Positions 1-6,717 of a stretch of DNA of 26,627 nucleotides are shown here, piece after piece. Both the position numbers and the translations under genes were made by a program. Position 1 is the first letter of the stretch, and each line of letters starts with the position of its first letter. The notes beneath the pieces are model-generated. The model was given only the letters and a program-made list of their open reading frames with translations, was not told where the DNA came from and searched no databases. Source of the stretch: Chlorobium sp. (GTDB lineage Bacteria > Bacteroidota > Chlorobiia > Chlorobiales > Chlorobiaceae); NCBI GenBank assembly GCA_028278005.1, contig JANQFD010000056.1, positions 1-26,627 on the forward strand, given 5' to 3'.

Positions 1-27
1 TGAGAGGTAATGGGAAATGGGGAAGGG

Positions 28-1074
28 TCATGAAACAGCCTGGTCGAGCATTTTTTCAAGTAGTTCACTTCCCTCTATAATCTCAAGTTCTATAGGGAGA
101 TAAAAACAGGGCACCCTGGAGATTGCATCCAGAACCGCATGGTTCGCCTGCAGGCGGAAATAATCTTTTTCGGTTGTTACTATCGAGAGGCCTTTCTGCA
201 GGGCCTGCCCGGCGAGACTGCTCATTTTTTTAAGGGGAAAATCCGCGTGGTCGGGAAAAAATACCCGGGAAACAACCTCCATGCAGCTCTCCTGCAATGA
301 TGCAACGAAACTTTCCGGCTGCCCGATGCCTGCCAGAGCGATGACTCGTTCCGGCGGAGATGTATCCTCGCCTGCAAACTGTACCGGCTTACCGGGACGA
401 ATGCCGGTCCTGACGAGCGGTTTGCCGTATGAACGCAGGCTTTTTTCGAAGCGTGAAGCCGTTTCGGGATCGGAAATCTTGCTGAGGATCAGGAGGTCCG
501 CCCGATCGAGGTTCCTGCGCGGCTCTCTCAGGCGTCCCGCCGGTATCAGCCTTTCCTCAAAGAAGGGTGCAGCGGTATCGATGACGACGATGTCGAGGTC
601 ACGATACATCTGCCGGTGCTGAAAGCCGTCGTCGAGTACGAGAACGTCAGGGAGAGTGTCGGCAAACTGTTCAGCAATAAAGCCGGCTCCATGTTTTCTC
701 TTTTCGGCAACCACCACAATGGTTTCAGGATTTTTATGCGCAAGCATGGCGCATTCGTCTCCGGCTTCACGGCTTCCGAGAAATATCTGCCTGCCGTCGG
801 CAACCATCCTGACACCTTTGGTCTTTCTTTTGTAGCCGCGTGAAAGGATGGCCGGTTTCAAGCCTTTCCCTGAGTAATATTTCACCACAAGATCGACCAG
901 AGGGGTTTTGCCGGTTCCTCCCATCGTGATGTTTCCAATCGAGACCACCGGGATCGAGGCTTTATAACGGCCAAGCATGCCAAGGTCGAAAAGGCCGTTT
1001 CGAACAGCAATGCCGCTGCCGTAAAGCAGAGCAGCCGGTCCAAGCAGAAGGTGCTGAATGTTATCCATCGGCAA
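28..1074 (-). CDS. lpxK: Tetraacyldisaccharide 4'-kinase LpxK
   Basis: LpxK phosphorylates the 4' position of the lipid A disaccharide at the inner face of the cytoplasmic membrane, the sixth step of the Raetz pathway. The 348-residue product has the family P-loop at residues 47-58 (GNITMGGTGKTP) and the diagnostic DDGFQHR motif at 148-154. The N-terminal 35 residues are hydrophobic, as expected for the membrane-associated helix. Length is normal for the family. The ATG at 1074 overlaps the end of the upstream DUF374 acyltransferase gene by 14 bases; a second in-frame ATG two codons later would still overlap. No Shine-Dalgarno is visible, so translational coupling to the upstream gene is likely (inference). 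Identity is very secure; only the choice between the two close starts is open. Confidence 0.96.
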   Translation of the reverse strand: MPMDNIQHLLLGPAALLYGSGIAVRNGLFDLGMLGRYKASIPVVSIGNITMGGTGKTPLVDLVVKYYSGKGLKPAILSRGYKRKTKGVRMVADGRQIFLGSREAGDECAMLAHKNPETIVVVAEKRKHGAGFIAEQFADTLPDVLVLDDGFQHRQMYRDLDIVVIDTAAPFFEERLIPAGRLREPRRNLDRADLLILSKISDPETASRFEKSLRSYGKPLVRTGIRPGKPVQFAGEDTSPPERVIALAGIGQPESFVASLQESCMEVVSRVFFPDHADFPLKKMSSLAGQALQKGLSIVTTEKDYFRLQANHAVLDAISRVPCFYLPIELEIIEGSELLEKMLDQAVS

Positions 1075-1678
1075 GCTGTTTTGACAGTTGCCGTTCGAAC
1101 ATCTCGAGATCCTTCCTGCTCTTCATTTCAGGGACCTCGATGCGATGAAACGTAACGTTGACCTCGCTGAATGGAAAAGGGATTTCGAACTTGTCCCAGC
1201 TTGTAAGCTGTTTCGATCTACTGTACCGTATTGCGGCAAAAATGATCGGGATGTGCTTTTCCGAGGCAAGGCGAAGCGTTCCATATTTAAACGAGTGGCG
1301 AGGGCCGCGCGGGCCGTCGGGGGTGATTGCGATGATGCCGTTTTTTTCCAGTTCCGCAAGCATGACGGTTTTTACTTCGCTGCTTCCCTTCGAGCTCGAT
1401 CCCCGTATCAGGGTGAACCCGAGTTTTTCAAGCGTTTGTGAGAGGATTTCCCCGTCTTGGGAGAGACTCACAACCGCGTGGATCTCCCGTTTCGGAAAAA
1501 GCTGTTGAGCGAGCAGCCAGCCATAAACCATTTTCCCGTGCCAGAAGGCGAAAATACACTTTTCAGGTGCTGCGCCGGCCTGAAAAGGAGTGTTTGCAAG
1601 GGTAATCCTGAGCGTTGCTCTGAGGGCTCTGAGCGTTCCGGGCAGCAGGATTCCGGAGAGAACCGGGAGTAATGACAT
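1061..1678 (-). CDS. DUF374-family lysophospholipid/lipid A acyltransferase
   Basis: This 205-residue protein belongs to the DUF374 branch of the LPLAT acyltransferase superfamily. Visible motifs are FWHGK near residues 45-49 (putative catalytic His47), SQDGE at 73-77, the RGSSSKG block at 92-98 and TPDGPRGPR at 119-127, all in the usual order. It lacks long membrane spans apart from a hydrophobic N-terminal stretch. It is the gene immediately upstream of lpxK and overlaps it by 14 bases, which points to lipid A late acylation rather than general phospholipid synthesis. DUF374 proteins named LpxJ carry out secondary acylation of lipid A in epsilonproteobacteria (established knowledge, from memory); assigning the same role here is inference. 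No ribosome binding site is seen before the ATG at 1678. Confidence 0.85.
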   Translation of the reverse strand: MSLLPVLSGILLPGTLRALRATLRITLANTPFQAGAAPEKCIFAFWHGKMVYGWLLAQQLFPKREIHAVVSLSQDGEILSQTLEKLGFTLIRGSSSKGSSEVKTVMLAELEKNGIIAITPDGPRGPRHSFKYGTLRLASEKHIPIIFAAIRYSRSKQLTSWDKFEIPFPFSEVNVTFHRIEVPEMKSRKDLEMFERQLSKQLADG

Positions 1679-1689
1679 ACAATCTGGAA

Positions 1690-1756
1690 ATTGCTGGTTT
1701 GCATGGCGGCACCTGTCCTGTATCCAGGTGAGCCGGGATACAGGACTATCAGCAAT
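1690..1756. repeat. Nested inverted repeat in the divergent region upstream of the acyltransferase gene
   Basis: The core is an 11-bp perfect inverted repeat, GTCCTGTATCC at 1715-1725 and GGATACAGGAC at 1736-1746, with a 10-base loop. An outer pair, ATTGCTG at 1690-1696 and CAGCAAT at 1750-1756, encloses it. The element ends 12 bases before the start codon of the minus-strand acyltransferase gene, so it would fold in that mRNA's leader if transcription starts beyond it. Neither strand has a U-tract next to the stem, so it is not an ordinary terminator. An operator for a dimeric regulator, or an RNA leader structure, are both possible. Confidence 0.6.
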
Positions 1757-1802
1757 GTACCAAGTCTTGTTCTATTTTTCGACCCTGCAGTTTTTCCCGG
1801 CC

Positions 1803-1825
1803 CGCATGATCTCTGAGACCATGCG
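1803..1825. repeat. Short hairpin in the DUF374/purD intergenic region
   Basis: CGCATG at 1803-1808 pairs with CATGCG at 1820-1825, and the enclosed bases can extend the stem by three more pairs after one mismatch, leaving a 3-base loop. Two weaker pairs follow downstream, GCTG/CAGC around 1830-1843 and CCGGG/CCCGG around 1848-1862. No coding sequence with recognisable features covers 1679-1958. The function is unknown. Confidence 0.4.
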
Positions 1826-1890
1826 CCTGGCTGTGTAAGCAGCGTACCGGGTTCAGCCGCCCGGCAATTACATGCAGGGGATTTTTTTGT

Positions 1891-1920
1891 TTGTTTTTTT
1901 GCATGCCTGCGTTATATAGT
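1891..1920 (+). promoter_or_regulatory. Possible purD promoter
   Basis: TTGTTT at 1891-1896 and TATAGT at 1915-1920 are separated by 18 bases, and overlapping alternatives (TATATA at 1913) exist. They lie about 40 bases before the purD start in a T-rich stretch. This is a weak match made by eye to a housekeeping-sigma promoter. Confidence 0.25.
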
Positions 1921-1958
1921 TGGGTTGTGTTAATTCGTGAATATGCAAACCATTTATC

Positions 1959-3239
1959 ATGAAGGTCCTGATTGTAGGCGGGGGAGGCAGGGAACATGCG
2001 CTCGCCTGGGCTGTGGCTCGCAGTGAAAAAGTGTCAAAAATATATGTTGCCCCGGGGAACGGGGGAACGGCCATGATGGGCGGCAAGATCGAAAACATAG
2101 CTCTCAAGGCCACCGATGTTGACGGGTTGTTGCAATTCGCTCATGATGTGTCGGTCGATCTGACTGTGGTTGGCCCGGAGCAGCCGCTCGAAGCAGGTAT
2201 CGTGGACCGGTTTTCTGATTCGGGCAAAAAAATATTCGGACCGACCAGAGAAGCGGCTCAGCTTGAAACCAGCAAGGTTTTTGCAAAAGATTTCATGCGC
2301 CGCAACGCTATCCCCACGGCATCCTTCGAAGTATTCAGGGATCATGGTTCCGCAAAAGATTTTCTTGAAAGTACAACCGCTTTTCCCCAGGTTATAAAAG
2401 CAAGCGGTCTTGCCGCTGGAAAAGGGGTGATTGTTGCCGAAAACGTTGAAGAGGCACTGCTGGCAATCGACGATCTGTTTGAAAAGAGGATTTTCGGTAA
2501 CGCGGCAGACGAGGTCGTTATCGAATCGTTTCTCACGGGCGAGGAGGCAAGCATATTTGTGGTGACCGACGGTTCCGACTACCGTTTCTTTCTGCCTTCG
2601 CAGGACCACAAGCGTATCGGGGAAGGCGATACGGGTAAAAATACGGGCGGGATGGGAGCGTATGCTCCTGCCCCGCTGGTGGACGAAGCGGTGCTTGAAA
2701 AAGTCGAGCAGCGTATCGTTATCCCGACCCTCGAGGGTATGCGCAGGGAAGGCATCCCCTATACAGGTTTTCTGTATATCGGACTCATGATCGAGAACGG
2801 CGAGCCTTCGGTTGTCGAGTATAACGCCCGTCTTGGCGATCCCGAAGCCCAGGTTGTGCTGCCGCTCCTCGACAGCGATCTGGTCGGTATCATCGAAGCG
2901 AGCCTGAACGGAACGCTCGGTGAGGCTGCTTTCTGGATGAAAGAGGGTTCTGCAACCACCGTGGTTCTGGCTTCGGAAGGCTATCCCGGGAGTTATGAAA
3001 CCGGCAGGGAAATAACGATCGGGCCGGTACTGGAAGATATGGATGACGTACTGCTTTTTCATGCCGGTACGTCGTTTGACGGCCGGAAATTAACGACATC
3101 AGGCGGAAGGGTTCTTTCGGTAACCGCTGAAGGGAGTTCCCTCAGGGAAAGTATCGATCTTGCTTACAATGCTGTCGGTTATGTTTCATTTGATGGTCTG
3201 TACTACCGCCGCGATATCGGGGCTAAAGCGCTTTCTTGA
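1959..3239 (+). CDS. purD: Phosphoribosylamine-glycine ligase PurD
   Basis: PurD joins glycine to 5-phosphoribosylamine with ATP hydrolysis, the second step of purine synthesis, in the cytosol. The 426-residue length is typical. The N-terminal domain opens with VLIVGGGGREHAL (residues 3-15). The ATP-grasp fold follows, with KASGLAAGKGVIVA at 147-160, the HKRIGEGDTGKNTGGMGAY segment near 220, and the metal-binding EYNARLGDPEAQ block near 285. The C-terminal domain is complete. It begins a plus-strand series, purD, JAMM peptidase, carB, trpC, with gaps of 35 and 56 bases and then an overlap. No Shine-Dalgarno precedes the ATG. Confidence 0.97.
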   Translation: MKVLIVGGGGREHALAWAVARSEKVSKIYVAPGNGGTAMMGGKIENIALKATDVDGLLQFAHDVSVDLTVVGPEQPLEAGIVDRFSDSGKKIFGPTREAAQLETSKVFAKDFMRRNAIPTASFEVFRDHGSAKDFLESTTAFPQVIKASGLAAGKGVIVAENVEEALLAIDDLFEKRIFGNAADEVVIESFLTGEEASIFVVTDGSDYRFFLPSQDHKRIGEGDTGKNTGGMGAYAPAPLVDEAVLEKVEQRIVIPTLEGMRREGIPYTGFLYIGLMIENGEPSVVEYNARLGDPEAQVVLPLLDSDLVGIIEASLNGTLGEAAFWMKEGSATTVVLASEGYPGSYETGREITIGPVLEDMDDVLLFHAGTSFDGRKLTTSGGRVLSVTAEGSSLRESIDLAYNAVGYVSFDGLYYRRDIGAKALS

Positions 3240-3274
3240 AATAGTGTGAGAAATTTGGAACGTTTCAATACAGG

Positions 3275-3706
3275 ATGCATTTACGCCGTCGTCAGTTCGA
3301 AATAATACAGGAACATGCCTTGAGTGATATACCGTTTGAATGCTGCGGTCTTCTTGCAGGAACAAGAGAGAGGGATCACAAGGGAGAATATGAGAATAAG
3401 GTGTATGAAATCGCTCCTTGCAAGAATGTGCTCTACAGCGGCAAGGAACACGGTTTTGAAATATCTTTTTCCGAATACCTCGATGTTGAGCGGGAGGCCA
3501 TGAATCTCGGGCTTGAGATTGTCGGATCGTACCATTCCCATATCGGCACGGCGGCCATTCCCTCGAACAACGATATCGACTTTGCCAGGCCGGGACACTC
3601 CATGATCATCATTTCGGTTCAGAACATGCAGCCTTCAGCCGTTACGTCCTGGTATCGTCGCGAAGAGGGGGGATTTCATCAGGAGCCAATACGGATAATT
3701 GAGTAG
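3275..3706 (+). CDS. JAMM/MPN-domain metallopeptidase (M67 family)
   Basis: This 143-residue single-domain protein has a complete JAMM zinc site: Glu22 in FECCGLLAG, then HSH at 87-89, Ser97 and Asp100, with exact spacing H-x-H-x7-S-x2-D. The residue after the second His is Ile, where Pro is usual. Free-standing bacterial JAMM proteins remove C-terminal extensions from ubiquitin-like sulfur carriers or act on small peptides (established for the Mec/M67 group). No sulfur carrier, E1-like enzyme or cysteine synthase is present nearby, so the substrate is unknown. It lies 35 bases after purD and 56 before carB, so cotranscription is likely. CAGG abuts the ATG, which is closer than usual. Confidence 0.88.
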   Translation: MHLRRRQFEIIQEHALSDIPFECCGLLAGTRERDHKGEYENKVYEIAPCKNVLYSGKEHGFEISFSEYLDVEREAMNLGLEIVGSYHSHIGTAAIPSNNDIDFARPGHSMIIISVQNMQPSAVTSWYRREEGGFHQEPIRIIE

Positions 3707-3762
3707 CCACATTTTTTTTTACATTACCATCGTTATCGTTTAAAAAGCTAAACCGGGAAAAA

Positions 3763-5250
3763 GTGCCAAAGCGGAAAGATATCAAATCGATTTTAGTCAT
3801 TGGTGCCGGGCCGATTGTCATCGGGCAGGCATGTGAGTTTGATTACTCCGGTACGCAGGCTTGCCGTGCCCTGAAAGATGACGGTTACAGGGTTGTTCTT
3901 GTCAACAGCAATCCGGCGACAATCATGACGGACATAGAGTTCGCCGATAGTACTTACATAGAACCGATTACCCCCGAATATGTCCGGAAAATAATCGAGA
4001 AAGAAAAACCCGATGCGCTTTTGCCGACAATGGGAGGGCAGACAGCGTTGAACACTGCCGTAAGCCTTGCTGAAAGCGGTGTACTGGAACGGAACGGTGT
4101 CGAACTTATCGGTGCAAAACTGAGGGCCATACGAAAAGCCGAGAACCGGGAGTTCTTCAGCGATGCCATGAAGAAGCTCGGTCTCGGGATGGCCAAGGGT
4201 TTTTTTGTGCGAAATGAGAAGGAGGCAAAGGAGGCGCTCGAAGATATAGGGCTTCCGATTGTGATCCGGCCTTCATTTACCCTTGGCGGAACCGGGGGCG
4301 GCTTTGCCGAAACAAAGGCCGATTACTATGATGCTGTGAGACGCGGTATTGCCGAGAGCCCGATCGGCGAAGTTCTTGTCGAGGAGTGCCTGTTGGGCTG
4401 GAAAGAGTTTGAACTTGAAGTTATCCGTGATCTTGCCGACAACGTAATCATTGTCTGTTCTATCGAAAATGTTGACCCGATGGGGGTTCACACGGGTGAC
4501 AGCATTACCGTGGCCCCGGCCCAGACGCTTTCCGATCGTCAGTACCAGACATTGAGAGATGCATCGATTAAAATAATTCGTGAAATAGGTGTTGAAACAG
4601 GGGGCAGCAACATCCAGTTTGCAATCAATCCGGAAAACGGCAGGGTGGTCGTTATCGAAATGAACCCGAGGGTATCACGCAGCTCCGCACTTGCTTCCAA
4701 GGCCACCGGGTTTCCGATTGCCAAAGTTGCCGCGAAGCTTGCGGTCGGTTATACCCTCGATGAGATTCAAAATGATATTACCAAATCAACCCCTGCAAGC
4801 TTTGAACCGGTTATCGACTACTGTGTCGTGAAAGTTCCGCGGTGGGATTTCGAGAAGTTTAAAAATGTTGATTCCAAGCTCGGCGTACAGATGAAGTCTG
4901 TGGGAGAGGTTATGGCATTCGGGAGAAATTTCCGCGAAGCCCTTCAGAAATCCCTGCGGGGGCTTGAGATCGGTCGTGCCGGTCTTGGCTGTGACGGAAA
5001 GGATATCATGAATGTCGTCGGCATGACCAAGCAGCAGAAAAAGTTTGCCAAGGAAGACCTTCTTGAAAAAATAAAGGTGCCCAAGGCGGATCGGATGTTC
5101 TATCTTCGTTATGCCTTTCAGGCCGGTGCGACCATTGAGGAGATACATCAGTCTACCGGTATAGATCCCTGGTTCCTGGACAATATACGTCAGATTGTCG
5201 ATTTCGAGGAAGAATTGAGAGTACTTGCCGATACCCCTCCTGCTTCATGA
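3763..5250 (+). CDS. carB: Carbamoyl-phosphate synthase large subunit, N-terminal half (split CarB)
   Basis: The 495 residues match the first half of CarB, which makes carboxyphosphate and then carbamate from bicarbonate, ATP and glutamine-derived ammonia for pyrimidines and arginine. Seen are GAGPIVIGQACEFDYSG at 14-30, the ATP-grasp loop RPSFTLGGTGGGFA near 169-181, ENVDPMGVHTGDS at 235-246 and metal-binding EMNPRVSRSS near 299-308. The protein stops in the oligomerisation domain shortly after WFLDNIRQIV, roughly where residue 470 of the E. coli enzyme lies. The carbamoyl-phosphate-forming ATP-grasp half is missing, and the next gene, trpC, starts at once, so this is a split gene rather than a frameshift. 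The start is GTG with a weak GGGAA upstream. Catalytic residues are intact. The partner must be elsewhere in the genome. Confidence 0.93.
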   Translation: MPKRKDIKSILVIGAGPIVIGQACEFDYSGTQACRALKDDGYRVVLVNSNPATIMTDIEFADSTYIEPITPEYVRKIIEKEKPDALLPTMGGQTALNTAVSLAESGVLERNGVELIGAKLRAIRKAENREFFSDAMKKLGLGMAKGFFVRNEKEAKEALEDIGLPIVIRPSFTLGGTGGGFAETKADYYDAVRRGIAESPIGEVLVEECLLGWKEFELEVIRDLADNVIIVCSIENVDPMGVHTGDSITVAPAQTLSDRQYQTLRDASIKIIREIGVETGGSNIQFAINPENGRVVVIEMNPRVSRSSALASKATGFPIAKVAAKLAVGYTLDEIQNDITKSTPASFEPVIDYCVVKVPRWDFEKFKNVDSKLGVQMKSVGEVMAFGRNFREALQKSLRGLEIGRAGLGCDGKDIMNVVGMTKQQKKFAKEDLLEKIKVPKADRMFYLRYAFQAGATIEEIHQSTGIDPWFLDNIRQIVDFEEELRVLADTPPAS

Positions 5251-6029
5251 TTACGGACACCTATCTCACAAGGATTCTTGAGCAGAAAGCAAACGAGGTA
5301 GCTGTCTTGAAACAGCAGTCTCCCTCGTCCCGCTACCGTGACATGGAAGCGGGGCTGCCCCCGACACGAGGTTTCAGGGCAGCCTTGCAATCCGGGCAGG
5401 GAGATATCCGTCTGATTGCCGAGATCAAAAAAGCCTCCCCTTCCCGAGGGGTCATGGTGGAAGATTTCAGACCGCATGATATAGCGCGCCGTTACGCAGA
5501 AATAGGGGCTGCCGCTTTTTCCGTTTTAACCGACCGGAACTTCTTTCAGGGGGCGAATGAGTACCTGCAGCAGGTGAGCAATGCTTTTGATCTTCCTGTA
5601 CTTCGAAAGGATTTCATTATCGACGAGTCGCAGATCTATGAAGCCCGGCTCATTGGGGCCGATGCGCTGCTTCTCATCGTTGCAGCACTCGATGCCCCGA
5701 AACTCCGGGACTTTCTGCAGCTTGCCGGGAGTGTAGGTCTCGATGTACTTGTCGAGGTGCATGATCACGCAGAACTGGATTGCGCCCTCGAAGCCGGAGC
5801 ATCCGTTGTCGGGGTCAACAACCGCAATCTCAAGGATTTCACCGTTTCCCTTGAAACAGCTCTTCGTCTCAGGCAGCTCATACCGGACGGGATTGTTTCG
5901 GTAGCGGAAAGCGGTCTCAAGCGTGCATCGGATGTAACCATGATGCAGGAGGCTTCATTCGATGCCGTGCTGATCGGCGAGGGCCTGCTCGGAACGGAAC
6001 TCCAGCGTTTTACCTGGAAGCGGACCTGA
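5247..6029 (+). CDS. trpC: Indole-3-glycerol phosphate synthase TrpC
   Basis: TrpC closes the indole ring of indole-3-glycerol phosphate from CdRP in tryptophan synthesis. The 260-residue (beta-alpha)8 barrel is complete. Catalytic residues are seen in IAEIKKASPS (Glu59, Lys61/62), LRKDF (Lys121), VEVHD (Glu170), VNNRNL (Asn191/192) and VAESGL (Glu221). It is a stand-alone enzyme, not fused to TrpF. The ATG overlaps the carB stop as ATGA, so translation is probably coupled to carB; no Shine-Dalgarno is visible. No other trp gene is in the window. Its last 20 bases overlap the end of the convergent rpe gene. Confidence 0.97.
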   Translation: MITDTYLTRILEQKANEVAVLKQQSPSSRYRDMEAGLPPTRGFRAALQSGQGDIRLIAEIKKASPSRGVMVEDFRPHDIARRYAEIGAAAFSVLTDRNFFQGANEYLQQVSNAFDLPVLRKDFIIDESQIYEARLIGADALLLIVAALDAPKLRDFLQLAGSVGLDVLVEVHDHAELDCALEAGASVVGVNNRNLKDFTVSLETALRLRQLIPDGIVSVAESGLKRASDVTMMQEASFDAVLIGEGLLGTELQRFTWKRT

Positions 6030-6675
6030 TCCTCGCCGCGGCTTCCGCCGGGTTTTCCGCCTTGAAGAATGCCGTGCCGGCAATCAGGGCATCCGCACCG
6101 GCTGATACAAGATCCTGCGCATTGTCAACCGTTACCCCTCCGTCAACTGCAATAACCATTTCCGGATTGAGGCTGTTACGCATGTCGTGAAGCTGCTTCA
6201 CCTTGCCAAGAGAGGATGGAATGAACTTCTGGCCTCCGAATCCAGGGTTGACCGACATAAGCAGAACAAGATCGAGATCGGGTAATATCGATTCGAGTGT
6301 CCCGACAGGGGTTGCAGGATTTATGGAAACCCCGGCCTTCGCTCCGAGACTTTTAATGAGCTGGATGCTCCTGTGAAGATGGGCGCAGGTTTCCTGATGT
6401 ACCGTTATCTGGTGAGACCCCGCGTTTATGAAATCGGGAATGTACGTGTCGGGATCGGAAATCATCAGGTGTGTGTCTATAGTTATGCTCGAACACTGTG
6501 CGATTGCCTTCACGATAAAAGGGCCGAACGTGATATTCGGCACGAAATGTCCATCCATGACATCGCAATGGAGCCAGTCTGCACCGGCTTTTTCAGCAAT
6601 TGCAACAGATTCTGCGAGTTTTGTGAAGTCCGCCGAGAGAATGGACGGGGCAAGGAGTGTGGATGTTTGCTGCAT
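6010..6675 (-). CDS. rpe: Ribulose-phosphate 3-epimerase Rpe
   Basis: Rpe interconverts ribulose 5-phosphate and xylulose 5-phosphate in the pentose phosphate and related sugar pathways. The 221-residue TIM barrel has the starting LAPSILSADF block, HCDVMDGHFVPN (His36, catalytic Asp38), the second metal His69 in DTHLMI, MSVNPGFGGQKF at 140-151 and IAVDGGVT with catalytic Asp178. Length and motif order are normal. Its stop lies inside the end of trpC on the other strand. Upstream, 42 bases separate it from the Omp85 gene, so it may be the last gene of the M23-DUF2795-Omp85-rpe run. No Shine-Dalgarno is seen. Confidence 0.97.
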   Translation of the reverse strand: MQQTSTLLAPSILSADFTKLAESVAIAEKAGADWLHCDVMDGHFVPNITFGPFIVKAIAQCSSITIDTHLMISDPDTYIPDFINAGSHQITVHQETCAHLHRSIQLIKSLGAKAGVSINPATPVGTLESILPDLDLVLLMSVNPGFGGQKFIPSSLGKVKQLHDMRNSLNPEMVIAVDGGVTVDNAQDLVSAGADALIAGTAFFKAENPAEAAARIRSASR

Positions 6676-6717
6676 GTTGGTGATGATAACTGATAAAATG
6701 TTGCTGAACAGTAGGTA

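Noticed and set aside
1826..1866. T-arm-like GGTTCAG with flanking GC pairs, as a tRNA remnant
   Set aside because: No acceptor, D-arm or anticodon arm can be drawn around it.
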